A stretch of DNA of 64,000 bases from Plasmopara viticola (GCA_001695595.3 MBPM02000030.1:434001-498000); one strand, 5' to 3'. Shown: positions 13,003 through 25,600, counted from the stretch's first letter. Notes: generated from the letters alone by a model not told the origin. Numbers and translations: made by a program.

Positions 13003-13991
13003 CACTCGTCGTCCTCATCGCAGACAAACCATCGACGCAATTCGCTGATCGAGCGACATGGTGCTTGATACCATTCATTATCACGAGAATTTTCGTTCGT
13101 GGTATTTGCAGCTTTTAAAGTGGAATGAGGACAATCAAGCGTCCAGTGCTTTCCACTCGCACCACAGTGGCGGCACGTAGTGGGAACGATTTTTTCAAAT
13201 CGCCTACTAAACGACTCATTACTTGCTCGGTTTGGCAGTCCTTCAATTGCGGGTCGATCTCGTGTGAAACTTGGTGGTTTTACCTTCGCAGACGTCTCCT
13301 CTACTTCGCAAAATACTCTTCCGCTTCTGCTCTCGGAAGTGATTTTTAAATGACGAACCGCCCTGCGGCAGCTCCAATGTTTCAATAGAGCTTGAAACTC
13401 TTTCGCGATTACTTGATCACGGACAAGTGCGTGCGAACTACTGTCCTGCTTTGAAGCTTCAAGATGATCATGCATCATTTGAAAGACACGCTCAATGGTG
13501 TCGCACCAGACCATTTTAACGTTTTGTCCTAATAAACAAAGTAGTTGATGCATCTCGTGCTTCTTGCGCAGCGGAAGGACCAACGCAAACTTGGTCGGTG
13601 AATCAATTTGAGCCCACAAGTCACTGTTTTGCTCCAGCTCATTAACAAATTCTCGGAGCGTTTGAACAGCTGCATAACGCTTGCCAGCTTTACTTTGAGC
13701 GTTGACAGAGAACAGCGCGTCGGTAATTGATGCGAGTTGCGCTCGTAAGGTCGATATTTTTTCCGTCAAGTCAAACTTGCGGTGTTCATAAGCCGCTGTA
13801 ATTCTATCTTGGCAATTCTCGTCGAGTTTTTTTAGAGCAGCCGCTGGCCATCGCCCCGCAAATTTCAAAAATTCTTCTCGATACAATGTGACATCGCCAC
13901 GGCAAAGTACGCAAGAGGAATTTGCCTGTTGGACCACCCATTTTGCAAACTCATTTTTATCAGAAAACTCAAGACAAGGTGAGCGATTCAT
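13002..13991 (-). CDS. Oomycete family protein with C-terminal zinc motif
   Basis: Single-exon protein of 329 residues starting at the ATG at 13991. I do not recognise it as a characterised family. Residues 1-220 are predicted mostly helical (pattern F.KWV ... RWP ... LR.FVN.LE ... LPL). Near residue 270 lies [16 protein letters not shown], a C-X2-C-X5-H-X4-C zinc-knuckle-like motif whose HWT..CP part resembles the zinc segment of eIF3g. The extreme C-terminus is acidic (DEDDE). Its N-terminal two thirds align by pattern with the 408-residue protein at 52714-53940. A role in RNA binding is possible but is inference only. It is divergent from the ATPase gene starting at 14141, with 149 bp between start codons. 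Confidence 0.75.
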   Translation of the reverse strand: MNRSPCLEFSDKNEFAKWVVQQANSSCVLCRGDVTLYREEFLKFAGRWPAAALKKLDENCQDRITAAYEHRKFDLTEKISTLRAQLASITDALFSVNAQSKAGKRYAAVQTLREFVNELEQNSDLWAQIDSPTKFALVLPLRKKHEMHQLLCLLGQNVKMVWCDTIERVFQMMHDHLEASKQDSSSHALVRDQVIAKEFQALLKHWSCRRAVRHLKITSESRSGRVFCEVEETSAKVKPPSFTRDRPAIEGLPNRASNESFSRRFEKIVPTTCRHCGASGKHWTLDCPHSTLKAANTTNENSRDNEWYQAPCRSISELRRWFVCDEDDE

Positions 13992-14109
13992 AATACTCTC
14001 AGCTTTCTTGACTGAGAAATTCTCAGTGAGAATGGATGTCAGATAACGGTTGGGACCAATGGATCTATGACACGAAGTGACTCAGCTGGAACAAGCCTAC
14101 TGTTGGGAT

Positions 14110-14122
14110 TCATTTTCCAACT
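14110..14122 (+). promoter_or_regulatory. Oomycete initiator-like element
   Basis: TCATTTTCCAACT lies about 19-31 bp upstream of the ATG at 14141. It fits the oomycete core promoter form TCATTYYNCAW, except in its last positions. The spacing suits a short 5' UTR. Confidence 0.5.
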
Positions 14123-14140
14123 GGGGAACTTGTATACAGT

Positions 14141-16045
14141 ATGGCGACTGTAGGACAAAAAACCGTTATTCAGATAAAGCGAAAAAAGCACGAGCCAAAA
14201 CCTCCTGCAGCGAAAGCTAAAGCATTGGCAGTGGCGACATCAATGGCAGTTATTGCGAAAGAGGCCGAGCTGCAGACTTTTCTCGACACCAATAACAATT
14301 CATTTGCTCCTCCAGGGGCGAAAATCGTCGGTATTCATTTTCAGTTTGCGCCCCAGTCTCGTTTAGACGCTATTCAAAAGGAACCGGAGCAAGTTGTGGC
14401 GATTGCGATTTCCAGTGATGTACCTAGTGAGCATGCATTGGTGCTCGAGTTAGCGTCGCTATCCAAGCCTCGAATTATTACTGGACTGAAGACGTTGCTC
14501 AGTGATCGGTTAGTTTTAAAGGTTATGCACAGTGTTCACCAGGTTGCGTATTGGCTTTATAAATATGGGTTGCAAGATGTCAATCTCGTTCAATGCGTGG
14601 ACCTACAGCTCTTGTACGAATTTACAGTGGATTCAACCGAGTTAACTGCAGATATGCTTCAAATCGCAACCGCGTGCTCTCGAGAATTAGCGACGGGACT
14701 CACACATAGCACGCACTCGTTTCAAGCGCAAATAAATCGAGTGAGCGTCAATGGGGCTTGCAAGTTGTCCGAAAAGCTGCAACGCTCGATGGCAGAGTCT
14801 GCGAAGCTTTACGCCACCTGCTACACAAAAATGAAGTGCAAGCTCAAGCTGAAAACGGCGTGTGCAGTGGGGACAAGAACTCGATGGGAATTGGCTGTCA
14901 TTAATCAAGGAAATCCTGCAATTTGGTTTGACCCCGATGCTGACAACCAGCCCCGTAGCCTTGAATCCCTCACTTCGAGCACCAGTGGCGCGTCGGTCAT
15001 TGATCCTTTTAAATTGGAACTGCAGTGCGAGCTCGATTCGCTACTTTATCTCCTTCCAACTTCGTATCGCAACGCCATTTGTGAGATTGACGATTACCAA
15101 TATCGACTAGTCGATATTTGTGTCGACTTAGGTAAAACTCCTTTTGTCTACATTGGTAAGCGGCAGCGTGTTTCGCTTTGTGAAGACACGAAGGTTGTCT
15201 CAAAAGAGACTATTGATGAGATCATTGAGAATTTAGGAGGTGAAATGCGCATTGGAGGCGATAATCGAGTGGGCATTAATGGACAATTGCACCGCATTTC
15301 AGTCATGCGAAGCAAAACTGATGAAATTTACGCACTTACGATGCGCGTTGGTCGAGCACTGCGCAATGCCGCGTGTGTATTGACAGACCTGTTATTGAGT
15401 GATCAACATGCTAAAAAATCTGTGCTTGTCTTGGGTCACCCTGGAAGTGGTAAGACTACGCTCATTCGAGACGTGGCTCGGTGCGTGTCGGAAACTATGG
15501 AGAACGTGTGCATAATTGACACGTCCAACGAGATTGGTGGCGACGGATTGGTACCGCATGCGTGTGTGGGGTGGGCTCGTCGCATGATGGTGCCATCTCT
15601 GGAGGCACAAGCTGGGGTTATGGTCGAGTGCGTACAGAATCACACGGTTGAAACTCTAATTGTAGACGAAATTGGACGAAAGGCGGAGGTATTAGCAGCG
15701 TCGACAGTGCGGCAGCGTGGTCCACGAATGATTGCAAGCGCGCATGGCGACTTGCGAGCGTTAATTAAGAATCCAGATTTAAAAGGTTTGATTGGGGGTT
15801 CGCAGCAGGTTACTTTAGGTGATAAAGAGGCAAAGATGTCGAGTGCGGGAAAGCTACAGACTCAGCGTGCGGGGACTCCCATTTTTGATGTGATTGTGGA
15901 GCTGGATCACGTTGATCGCGGGCGGTGCCGAATTATCTGGGATGTTGCGAGGGCTGTGGATCATGTGCTCGACAGTAAGGACTACGCCTTTGAAACGCGT
16001 CGGTGGGACAAGAGCACGCGAGGCGTTCAAGTGATAAAGAGGTAA
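14141..16045 (+). CDS. DEDD exonuclease-like + Ycf45/SpoIIIAA-type P-loop ATPase
   Basis: Single-exon protein of 634 residues. Residues ~60-200 resemble the 3'-5' exonuclease (RNase D-like) fold, with the pattern HSVHQVAYWLYKYG and LQLLYEFTVD, but I cannot see a complete catalytic DEDD set, so it may be inactive. Residues ~290-600 form a Ycf45/SpoIIIAA-like ATPase domain, with Walker A GHPGSGKTTL near residue 430, the conserved IIDTSNEIGGDG, Walker B TLIVDEIG near residue 508, and the sensor-like RMIASAHGDL. This ATPase family occurs in plastid-related and bacterial proteins and is a common nuclear gene in stramenopiles and plants; its substrate is not known to me. There is no obvious signal peptide. 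A decayed copy lies at about 35.6-36.1 kb. Confidence 0.85.
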   Translation: MATVGQKTVIQIKRKKHEPKPPAAKAKALAVATSMAVIAKEAELQTFLDTNNNSFAPPGAKIVGIHFQFAPQSRLDAIQKEPEQVVAIAISSDVPSEHALVLELASLSKPRIITGLKTLLSDRLVLKVMHSVHQVAYWLYKYGLQDVNLVQCVDLQLLYEFTVDSTELTADMLQIATACSRELATGLTHSTHSFQAQINRVSVNGACKLSEKLQRSMAESAKLYATCYTKMKCKLKLKTACAVGTRTRWELAVINQGNPAIWFDPDADNQPRSLESLTSSTSGASVIDPFKLELQCELDSLLYLLPTSYRNAICEIDDYQYRLVDICVDLGKTPFVYIGKRQRVSLCEDTKVVSKETIDEIIENLGGEMRIGGDNRVGINGQLHRISVMRSKTDEIYALTMRVGRALRNAACVLTDLLLSDQHAKKSVLVLGHPGSGKTTLIRDVARCVSETMENVCIIDTSNEIGGDGLVPHACVGWARRMMVPSLEAQAGVMVECVQNHTVETLIVDEIGRKAEVLAASTVRQRGPRMIASAHGDLRALIKNPDLKGLIGGSQQVTLGDKEAKMSSAGKLQTQRAGTPIFDVIVELDHVDRGRCRIIWDVARAVDHVLDSKDYAFETRRWDKSTRGVQVIKR

Positions 16046-16517
16046 AAACCCATGTCACCACTGTAATGGACCTGTGACTCGATAGCGTTGACACATATAT
16101 ATATATACATAGGTATTGCACGTAAGCAAAGTATGTATACTGGATGTGCCAGTGTTTTACACATTTTATATTACATTCTGGTCCTATTTCACCCTAGGCC
16201 AATACCAAATGGAACCCTGATTAGAGCCCACTCTTTATAAAGATGACATGCACATTAGTCTTCGATAGTACACGGTAATATGTATGCACACCAAGCAATT
16301 CGTAATCAATTATTCGCTCAATACCGTTATGTAGCTGTTTGCTTCACGTTTAAATACTATGAAGTGTAGACATCGATCCGAGCAAAGTGTCAACATATTT
16401 ATTTTAAATTTTTCAACTATAAGCTTTTTTGATAAGGCCCTCGTTCAGAGCAAGTACAAGTAAGACCAAGCATTCACTACAAGCCTGTTCAAGCAAAAAA
16501 TTTCTTCACTTCTTCAG
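16046..16517. other. Intergenic spacer between convergent genes
   Basis: AT-rich stretch between the convergent ATPase and Tpr genes. It contains a short (TA)n run near 16085-16105. I see no gene or repeat in it. Confidence 0.7.
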
Positions 16518-19500
16518 CTACTGCGTCGATGGGGGCAGCGACTCAGTCGTGTTTGTTTGCAAAAATGAGGTGTCTTCTTCTTGCTTCTCCTCTGAGGCCG
16601 TTGTAGTCGGACTTGAGATATTTATCGTCGCTGGCGTAGTCTTTATCGTCTGGCTATCACTCGTCTTAGCTATCTTCTGCACGGGAGTAGCGTCTTCCAC
16701 GGCACCACTAGGCGGCCGCTTCGTGAGAGCACTACTTTCGCTAATTGAAGGGGTTGAAGCGCTATTCTCAGCGTCGCCGCTAGCGCTAAATCGCGCAAGT
16801 CGTTGACTGCGGCGCAAGGCTTCTGGAGGCACACTCTCGCCAGCAAGTGAGAGATGTGGCAGGTTCGATGCAGCAGGGGAAGGCGGCGAGGGTACAGGGA
16901 GAGAGATGCCTGGCTTGCCAAACACGAGACCACTTGGGCCGCCTGACCCAAAAGCGCCAAAGTTCGTGCCAGCGCCAACCTTGGAATGTTCAGTCGTTTC
17001 CGATGCTGTCGTGGAGTCCGTCTCACTCGAAGCAGCCGGCTTGGCTGCGACGGCGTCAGCAGGAGTAACGGGTATTTTCGAGGGGGTCAACCGAGCGGCA
17101 CCCACCTGCTTCTTAATGGACCGTAGCGCAAATTGACGCAGTTGCTCCTCGGCCGTCATCGCAGCAGGCTCATCAGTAGAGCTTCCTGTCACCACCATTG
17201 GAGGTACATTAACTGGGGGTGGAGGCACTGTTGGTGCAGATGTAAGGGCAACCACAGGGGCCGCTTGGATTAAAGCGGGCACTGATGGATTCACAGTAGA
17301 TTTTGGGGCAGTCGCAATGTCCGCTGTTGTGGTGGCAGTACTTACAGTTGAGGCAATTGTGTTAATGGACGAGGGAAGAGGGGGCGAAGGAGCGGCTGAA
17401 GTGGCGACAACTGCGGCAGTCGGCACAGCAGGCTTTGCTTCAGAAACGACAGCGCTTGACTGCACTTCCACCGGCTCGGTCTTGGCAATTGGCTTTGGAG
17501 AGGAAAAGTGAGTTGCAACAGCTACAGCTGGCTTTGTGGTCAATGTAGCTGGTTTTGTAGGGGGTGTAGCTGTTGTCGTCGAAGGAGATGCTTGCGGAGG
17601 TGACGCGGGCAAAGAAGCCAATGGCGTCTTATCTTGCGGTACAGCAGACTGAGGAGCATTTGCAGCATTATCCTTTAGCTCGCTGTTTTCCTTCTTTAGG
17701 TTCTTCAGACCCGACATCAGACGCGCGTTAAAGTCCTTTAATTGCGTGCTTTTCTTGGTTTCTAGGTCCAACTGTGCTTTTAAAGACTGACGCTCTTTCT
17801 CCCATGATGCACTTACACCACTAGCTGCTGCAGCACTATCCTGCTTTGCCGCTTCACAAGTTGCTAACTTCATTTCCAGCGCAGATTTTTCCGTCGTTAC
17901 AGCGTTTATTTGTGCTTGAAGGGAAACAAGCTTTTCCTCTAGCCTAGCAACGACACTAGCACGATCGTCCGCCTCTTTGTTCTTCTCTGCAAGCTGTTTG
18001 GTCAACGCCTCAGCCTTGTTCTTCCAGTTCTTCGCGAAGCCCTTGATACGCTCGTATTGCTTCATCCAATTCTCGACTTTTTTCTTCTCTTCTTCAAGCT
18101 CTTTGCCACCATTCGAGCGCAGCGCCTCTAGCTCTGCCTTTAAAGCGCTTTGTTCGGTCTTTAATTCGGCTAGCTCTCTTGTCAGCGCTTCATTTTCGGA
18201 TACGACCTTGTCATGCTCCGCTGGATCAATCTGCTGATACTTTTCTACCAGTTGATCTACACGTTGCTTCCAGCGTTTGTTGGCATTGTTAAGTGTTTCA
18301 ACTTCCTGTTCTAGAGATGCCACTTGAGTCTTGAGCGAGGTCTCGGCATTCTGCAGAGGCACAATTTTAGTTTCAAGATTGCGCACCTTTGTCTCTGCCT
18401 CCTTGAGTTTCGCCAAGCTCTTTTGATTCTCGTCACGCAAAGTCGCATTGCTTTCGCGCAACAAACTCAGCTGCTCTAACTGGGCCATACGCTTTTCGTC
18501 ATCAAGAGAAGATGCTGAAATCTGCTTCTCAGCACCAGTTGCTGCATCAGACAGTACTTTGATCTCTTCCCGAAGGCGTTCAATCGTACTTTTTAAGCTG
18601 AAAATTTGCGTGCGACCACGCTGCACTTCTTGCTGAGAGATTTCTAGCTTTGACTCGACAATCTCGCTTTCTCGGCGCAAATAGGCGACAACACTCCTAA
18701 GATCGTCAATGTCCTTGTCATGCGCGCTATATGCTGCAGCAGCTTCACCAGCCTCCTGGCGAGAGCCAACTACGTTAAGCATCTCGCGTTCATGAGCAAG
18801 ACGGACCTGGGTCGCGGCGCGCTCTAGCTGTGAGTGTAGCAGTTTATTTTGCTCGACAACGGCGTTTTTGGCCTCAACGGCGTCGTCCAGGTGCGTCTGC
18901 AATGTCTTTATCTCAAGCCTCAATTCATTTTCAACTAATTGCACCTTGATTCTCAGTGCTTCAATAGTCGCCTTTTGTTCGCAAACAACCTTGCGAAGTT
19001 CTTCCATTTCCCGACGCGATGAGGACGACTTGGCCACCTCCGCAGCGTGAAGTTGCAGTTCGCGCTCATAATTTTCTTGAGTAGTTTCCAGATCGCGTTT
19101 CATCTTCACCATCTCTTCCCGCACACTGTTCATTTGCTGTACTGCACTGTCGGCTTGGAGCTGCAGCATCGTTTGCTTCTCCGTAGTTTCTAGAGAAACG
19201 CGCTTATGTGTCTGCTCAATTCGGTCAATCTCTTCGCGCAAAGCACGATTCTCCGTGGTTTGCTCTTGAAGCTCTGTACGAGCTTTTGCCAGCTCGTTAG
19301 TCAAGCGGTCACGAGATTTTTCGAGCTCCAACACTTTTTCAGCCTCGCTTCGCTTCCATTTCTCACTAGCACTCGATAGCTCCGCCAGATTTTTGTCGCT
19401 TGCTTCTGCTAGGGCCTTGTACTTGGTTACGCATTCAGCCAAGGTCTTTCTTGATAAAAGTGATGCCTGCACTTCGCGTTGAGCGTCACGCAGCTGAACC

Positions 19501-22416
19501 TCCAGCGCTGCGACACGTTCATTAGCAGCAACGCTAGCTCCCTTTCGAAGCTGCTCGCGCAGATGCATTGTCTCTTTCTCTAGCAACGTCAACTTGCTCT
19601 CCTGAGCTATCTTTTGTTCTTCGTATCGCGCAAGTTGCTCTTTCAAATGACCGTGAGCCTCCTTCAACTTTGACAATTCAGTCACTGCTGCCTGCTTCTC
19701 CCTCTCTGCAGCCAGAGCTTGCGCACCAGAAAGCGCTTCCTTCGAATCGAATTTTTCGTATGCGTCTTGGAGTTTTGTCTCTAAGATTTCCACTTTCTTT
19801 GATAATGTTTCCACCTCACGGTGGTCGCGCTCCTCGCGGCAACCCTCCATGCGGCGAGTTGACTCCATCAGCTTAAGCAAATTCGTGTTGTCGAGACGCA
19901 GAGTTGTCATCTCTTGCAACATTTTTTCCTCATTCTTGCGCAGATAGGTTGCCTCATGTACGGCCGACTCTTTTTCAACAGAAAGGCTCTGTAGACGCGA
20001 GTTTGCAGTCTCCAGCTTTGCCTCAGAATTCGCTAACATTTGCTGATGTTGCAGAATCAAAGAGCTTAACTGGTCAGTCTTGGACCGCAAATGTACCAGC
20101 TCGCTCTCTGCGTTGGCGCAGCGCTCCTCAGAAGCTTCGTAGCGCTCCTTACTGCAGGACGCTTCCACCTGAGCTTGCATATGTGCAAGCTTGAACTGCG
20201 AGATCTTTGAGCGTTCTTGATCCAACGTTTCCTGCAGCATTCTCAGATTGGCCTGCTTCTCTTTCTTATAATCCTCAAACTCCATCTGGATCTCACGAGT
20301 CTTTCTGCTTTCAATAACGTCAAGTGATTCGCTACAATTGCGAGCATTATCCACCGAAACACAACTTCCTTGAGATACAATCCTCCTTGACGAGTCATTT
20401 CCTTGCAGGTATTTTGTGTCGGATTGGGCTAACAAGACGCGGTACATATCACGCTGCTTTACAATCGCGGTGATCATCTCCCGCTCCTGCTCACGCTCAA
20501 GTCGTAACTCTTGAATCTCTTTTTGCGCCACAGATAAACGCTTCTTGATAGCGACGGAGGCTCCATCTTCCGCAAATTCATCATCCGAGTCGCCTGTGAT
20601 GATTAGATGCGCCGATGAGTCGGTCGACTCGACATCACTCACGCTGTTGCTCGATCTATCACCTGCTTTGAGCTTATTCATCTCGGTGAGCTCACGAATC
20701 ACGGTAAGTAGCTGCTGATTGCGCACTTGCAACTCTTTCACATCCTTAAAGACGACTAAATTCTCAGATCCGACCTCTGAGTTGCTTATTTGCTGATGTT
20801 GTTCCTGCGAACGGAAAAGCAGGTGCTGCACCTGGCGTGAGAGATCATCAACACTTTGCGCTAAAGACTCGCACTTCTTTTCAAAAGCAGACTTTTCGTT
20901 ACGCGCCTGCTGCTCGTTATGCTTGCTCTTCGTCAACTCGTGCATGCACTGCTCCAAACGCTCGCTCAATTGTGTGTGGCTGGCCACAGTTCGCTCGTGA
21001 TCTAGACGCAGACCCATCAGCACTGGCGCCTTCTCTTGAACTTCTTTGACAATGCGGTCCATATAAAGCTGCAGCTTCTCCTTTTCGCTGCGCTCTGCTT
21101 GTAGTGTTTCCTCGAGTTCGACGATCCGATCGTACATTTGTTTCGGAGTCAGCCCATGAGCTGCTAAGTGAGCTTCACCAGCAGCGGACGATAGCTCAGC
21201 TACAGCACTAGCCGTTTGCAGCGAGATCATCTTGGTCTTTTCAAGCTCTTCAATCTTTTGCTCTGCGTTCTTTAGGTCGTCCTGCAAAGCCTGAATACGA
21301 GCCTCGGACGTCTCGGCCTGTTCACGGAATAGATGCTCGACCTGCTCCTTCGTGCGTTCCGTCTCACGAGCTAATGCTTGTTCAGAGTCAGCCAGCGATT
21401 GGCGCAAGGAGTTACACAACGTCTGTAGTTCCGTCACGCGAGCTGTTGCGTCAGCTGCCGACTCTTGGTATAGCGTCGCGAGACGGCGTTGTGCACTCAA
21501 CTCGTTTTGTAGCGCCTCCTCGTCGTGCACCTTGGATGCTTGCAGCTCTTTAAGAGCTTCCTTGCTCTTAATTAATGCGTTCTCTATCTTTTTATTGGCT
21601 AACCGTGCGCTCTCAAGCTGACGTTTGGCCGATGTAATTTCCTCTGTGCTGCGGATCTTAAGCTCTTCCTTCTCGTGTGTGAGCTTGGCCAAAGCCAATC
21701 GCAGCTCCTGTATTGTCTTGGTTTTATCACTCAGCTGTGTTTCGAGCCATTGCGAATGCTGCTGGGCCGCTTCTGTCTCCTTCTTGGCTCTCGTTAGCGC
21801 ATGATTCAGTGGCGCCACCTGTGCCTCCTGTTGAGATGCACGTTCAAGTGCCTGCATTTCCTGGCGCTGAGTATCTACGAATAGACGATTTTGCTCTCTT
21901 ACTGTAGTCTGCAACTCCTCAACCTCCGAGAGACGGCGCTCGGCCAACGATGTGGCCGTCTGCAGCTTAAAGCTCAGCGCATCCTTCTCCATAGTCAGCT
22001 GCAGCAGCTGCTGCTTCAACTGGCGTGATTCCTCATCACGCTCTGCTGCAAGCTTTGTTATGCGCTCGACTTCTGCCACTACAGTAAATAGGCGCTTCTT
22101 ATTAAGATGCGACTCGTGAGATGTCTAAAAGGATACGCGCGGCTTACATGCTGCCTTCTTTTCCCCTACTAGCGACTGGCGCTCATTCTCTGCCAGCGAG
22201 AATTCGCTCTTAAGATTCAGATATTTTGTCTCTAGCTCATGCACTAGTTGCTCTAAATAGGATATGAAAGCGTTAGTAAAGAATCGCATATCAAGTGGTG
22301 GAATGTGGCTCTATGCACACAAGAAGAAAAAGCATATAAATTACATAGAGGCAAACACGCGCACCTTGGTTGATACTAGAGGCGGTCAGCGCAGCCGCGT
22401 CATCCTCCATCGCCAT
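16518..22416 (-). CDS. TPR: Tpr/Mlp-type nuclear basket protein
   Basis: Three exons: 22416-22365 (start MAMEDDAAAL), 22252-22148 and 22078-16518. Introns are GTGCGC...TTTAG and GTAAGC...TGTAG, and phases agree. The product is about 1,905 residues. Residues ~20-1500 are an almost unbroken coiled coil of heptads rich in Glu, Lys, Gln and Leu. The last ~350 residues are low-complexity Ala/Pro/Ser/Thr sequence with short FG-like stretches (FGAFGSGG, FGKPG), ending in an acidic Ser/Thr-rich tail. This layout matches Tpr/Mlp1/Mlp2 of the nuclear pore basket, which anchors mRNA export and spindle-checkpoint factors. Length is close to that of yeast Mlp1, below human TPR. Another giant coiled-coil protein is possible, but the FG-containing disordered tail supports Tpr. 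Confidence 0.8.
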
Positions 22417-23280
22417 CTTGGCTTAGAGCTTTGGCGTTTGACCCACAGAAATATACTACTAAGATAATGCATAGGTATGGAATACCGAAGGTGGTGTATG
22501 GCACACGCAACGTTTATAACGTCATAATTGCATAGTAAGTGTCGCAATCACGAAGCTTACTACTCATATCCCAGTAGCCTCGAAGCGGTTTTTGTTACGA
22601 AATGGCACATTCGTGTAAGCCATTGTTTCTTTATTGCTGTAGTCATTCGCTTAGCCCGCGCTCAATTCACTTTGAAGCCTCGGCTCCGCCCAAAAAGTTG
22701 TAATTGAAAATATTTGTCGCAGTATTCTCGCAGTGAAGCAATAAAACAACTTCGAACGTGCCTCGTCGAGCATCAGTCGTTTCAATCAACAGCCGAAAAA
22801 AAATAAGCCTTGAAGTAGCCAACCAGCTTCGAAATGAATCCAGCAAAAATAAAAAAAGGTTCACCAGCCTCCCAGCAAGTGGGAACTCGCCCACCCTGAG
22901 CAGCTATCCCGTCCCTTACCTACTACCCAAGGTGTCGCGGAACCAGCCGGAAATTCGCTCGACTTACTTTTTGTCTTAACCCAAGTGATTCGGTCGACGT
23001 TGAGGTCGACACCGACCTCGCGGCGCGCATTGTCGGCAAGTCCATGATTCTTGGTTGCATTACCTTAGTAATGAACATTGACATAGAGACGCACCACAAA
23101 GCAGCGTCGTTATCACCGTCACTACCAGCCAGCACTTTTCTTTGAGATGAGTGCGGGTGATGTCGAATCCGGCGCATCAAATACGAGTGAGACATCAACG
23201 TCGCCCCGAGCGCTTCTTCAGCGAGATACCAAGTTTCGTCGCGACACCGCGCCAGTTCCGGGGTTTGCTTGATTGACATC
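22417..23280. other. Non-coding spacer
   Basis: Contains the presumed promoter of the Tpr gene next to 22416. The short open frames here look random, and I see no recognisable gene, RNA or repeat. Confidence 0.6.
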
Positions 23281-23779
23281 GTCTTCCCCTCGGCCTGCTG
23301 ACATCGAAGCTATCGTAGTGCTCTACGACTCTGGTGGCAGCAAGTAAGCAGCATCCGTTTCGGTTAACTACGCTCTTTTCTACGAGCTTCCTAGTGCGAA
23401 GTGCGTGAGGTCAATTGATTTAGGTTGCGCGTCAAAAAGCACGATTATCACAAAAATTGCTGCTTAATTTTTAACGGCCAGCGGCCGCGTCGTCCAGAAT
23501 TAGAGTCGAGTATTTCAGATCGACCAGATCTCTAAGGATTGAGGTGGAGAGATCCATGTAGGATCGTACTGCCTGCAAAAGCAATGGCGTGACAGAAAAT
23601 TAAGATCATTGGTGGCAGCTATCGTCTTTTCGAATTGGACATTCTTGAACGCTAATATCTGGATGTGGCGAGCGTCAACAGCGACTTTGATGACCAAGTG
23701 ATGGTCGAGACATTTCACAACCTTACGCTCCGCGACGTCTCTATTTAAGCCGGTCTTACGACAGCAACATTTTGCATCT

Positions 23780-24240
23780 ACTTCTGCGACACCCAGTGTC
23801 CCAACACACTGATGGTCGATGGGCTTTGAGCCCGGAAACGAGGTACATATTTGCGGGTACTCGAATGCAGACTAGGCCGGTGATCATGAAGACTGTAAAT
23901 TGACTTCGTGTAAATTGACTTTGGGGGGGGGAGAGTATGTGTTTGTTCTCATGGGCGGTCCGGCAGCAAGAAATAGTCCAGTGTGTCGCTATCTACCTGT
24001 GAAGCAGAGTACATTCCGCTAAATTTGGCGATTCAAGAAGGGAAGTGGGCTTATTGCTTGCTATGTGAGATCATCCACAGCCAGGAAGTATAGATCTGAG
24101 CTTATAGTGAAAGACAACCAGCCGTGCATCAAGATGACGAAATCATGGTCATGCTAAGCATATCGACATTAAGTACCATCACATTCGCGACGAATTCAAG
24201 CGTGGTGAAGTCAAGCTCGAGTTTTGTGAAACTTAAGGTC
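23780..24240 (+). pseudogene. Ty1/copia RNase H relic (plus strand)
   Basis: Frame-broken remains of a copia pol 3' end. Recognisable pieces in order are EYVFVLMGGPAA near 23930 (the copia GYVF.LGGGA motif) and AKHIDIKYHHIRDEFKRGEV at ~24150-24210 (the conserved copia RNase H tail), which runs into a stop. Several stops and frameshifts separate the pieces. It lies on the opposite strand to the neighbouring copia element, so the two are separate insertions. Its upstream part, back to about 23.3 kb, is too decayed to delimit. Confidence 0.65.
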
Positions 24241-24304
24241 TGCATTTATGTCGTATTCAAAGGGCGTGTCTACCAAGCTCTTATGCGTGATTGTTGAATT
24301 CATT

Positions 24305-24553
24305 TGAGCACTGAACGAGAAAGGTAATGCTTCAAGAGTGCGAAGGAAGTCTACACTTGCAGAGTGGAGACGACTGTGCAGGAGAAGGAATATTTGGAAG
24401 TGAATTTAATTATGGGCTCTGCTTAAGCTACCTGCTTTATATGTAGTCCAAATATAAATAATATAAAGGTCAAATAATCATCCCATGCGTCTAACTATCG
24501 GTAAAAACGCCGTACGGTAAGTTTATTGGCATTTCAACCGCCAACCCACAACA
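24305..24553 (-). repeat. 3' LTR of copia element
   Basis: About 249 bp, matching the other LTR along its length. It lacks a ~29-bp segment present in the right-hand LTR, and there are many substitutions, which suggests an old insertion. Confidence 0.8.
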
Positions 24554-24555
24554 CG

Positions 24556-25600
24556 CCCCCTCAATGCGAACCGCGTGTATGTCAAGTGCCGTTGTCAAGT
24601 CCTTGTGACGCGGTCCTGGTAGTCCCTTGGTGATGATGTCCGCCAACACCAGATGCCGTGTGATTTGATTCCTTGCAAGTATCAAAGAGTACGCTTGACC
24701 GCCATTTAGTGTCCGACTTCCATGAAGCGCGAAACGTAGCCCATAGCAAAAGCAACATCTGGTCGAGTCGCAGTCATCAAATGCATTAATGCACCCACGG
24801 CTTCACGGAACGGAGCGTCAATTTTAGTTGTTGCGTTGCTTGGCGTGAGCCGAGTGCTGATGTTCGTTAGGCTGATGACGGCATTGCAATCGGTCATGCC
24901 AAAACGCTTAGAGAGATCGTAAATATAGCGTCGCTGAGACATCGTTACAATACCGTTGTCGTTGACGACCAGCCCGGTGCCCAATACGAACGCACACTTC
25001 CCGCTATCAGTCATTCCGAAACGCGCCTTCAAGTTATTCTTTGTACGCGCAAATGTTTTTGTCGAGTTGCCAGTTACTAGCACATCGTCGACATAAACAA
25101 GCAATAGCACGCACTCTTCATTCGAATCTTCAAGGGAAAGACACGGGTCAAAACTGGATACTTGTAATCCAATAGAGCAGACGAACTCGTAAAAAATTAA
25201 ATTTCATACTCGTGAGGCTGGCCGTATGTTGCTTGACCAACTCAAAACAGTCAAAGCCTTCATCGACTTCGACACCTTCAGGGACCTCGCAAAAAAGATT
25301 TTCCTTTAATTTACCGTACAGGAAAGCTGTAATTACGTCAAGTTGGTCCATCGTCGAGTCAAAATATTTCTCAACTGCAATCATCATGCGCAGTGTCACG
25401 TACTTGTCCATTGGGAAAAACGTCTCCGTGTAGTCAACGCCATACTTTTGCTTGAAGCCTTTCGCCACGAGGCGTGCCTTGTACTTTTCAATTGATCCAC
25501 CAGCTTAGCGCTTGATCTTGAACGCCCACTTTGTCTTAATAGTGTATCGTACAGTTGGCCATTCGGTCGCTTGAAACATGCCATGAAGCTTCATCGACGC
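24556..25600 (-). pseudogene. copia reverse transcriptase / RNase H, broken
   Basis: The right-hand piece (25468-25148) carries the RT start AKGFKQKYGVDYTETFFP and the segment MDQLDVITAFLYGKL. The next piece (25110-24706) carries the catalytic YVDDVLV and continues to ATRPDVAFAMGYVSRF. The final piece (to ~24556) carries the C-terminal ADIITKGLPGPRH next to the polypurine tract. Most of RNase H is missing between the last two pieces, which indicates an internal deletion. Confidence 0.8.

Noticed and set aside
24150..24240. Treating AKHIDIKYHH... as part of the minus-strand copia element
   Set aside because: It is on the plus strand and outside the left LTR, so it belongs to a different insertion.
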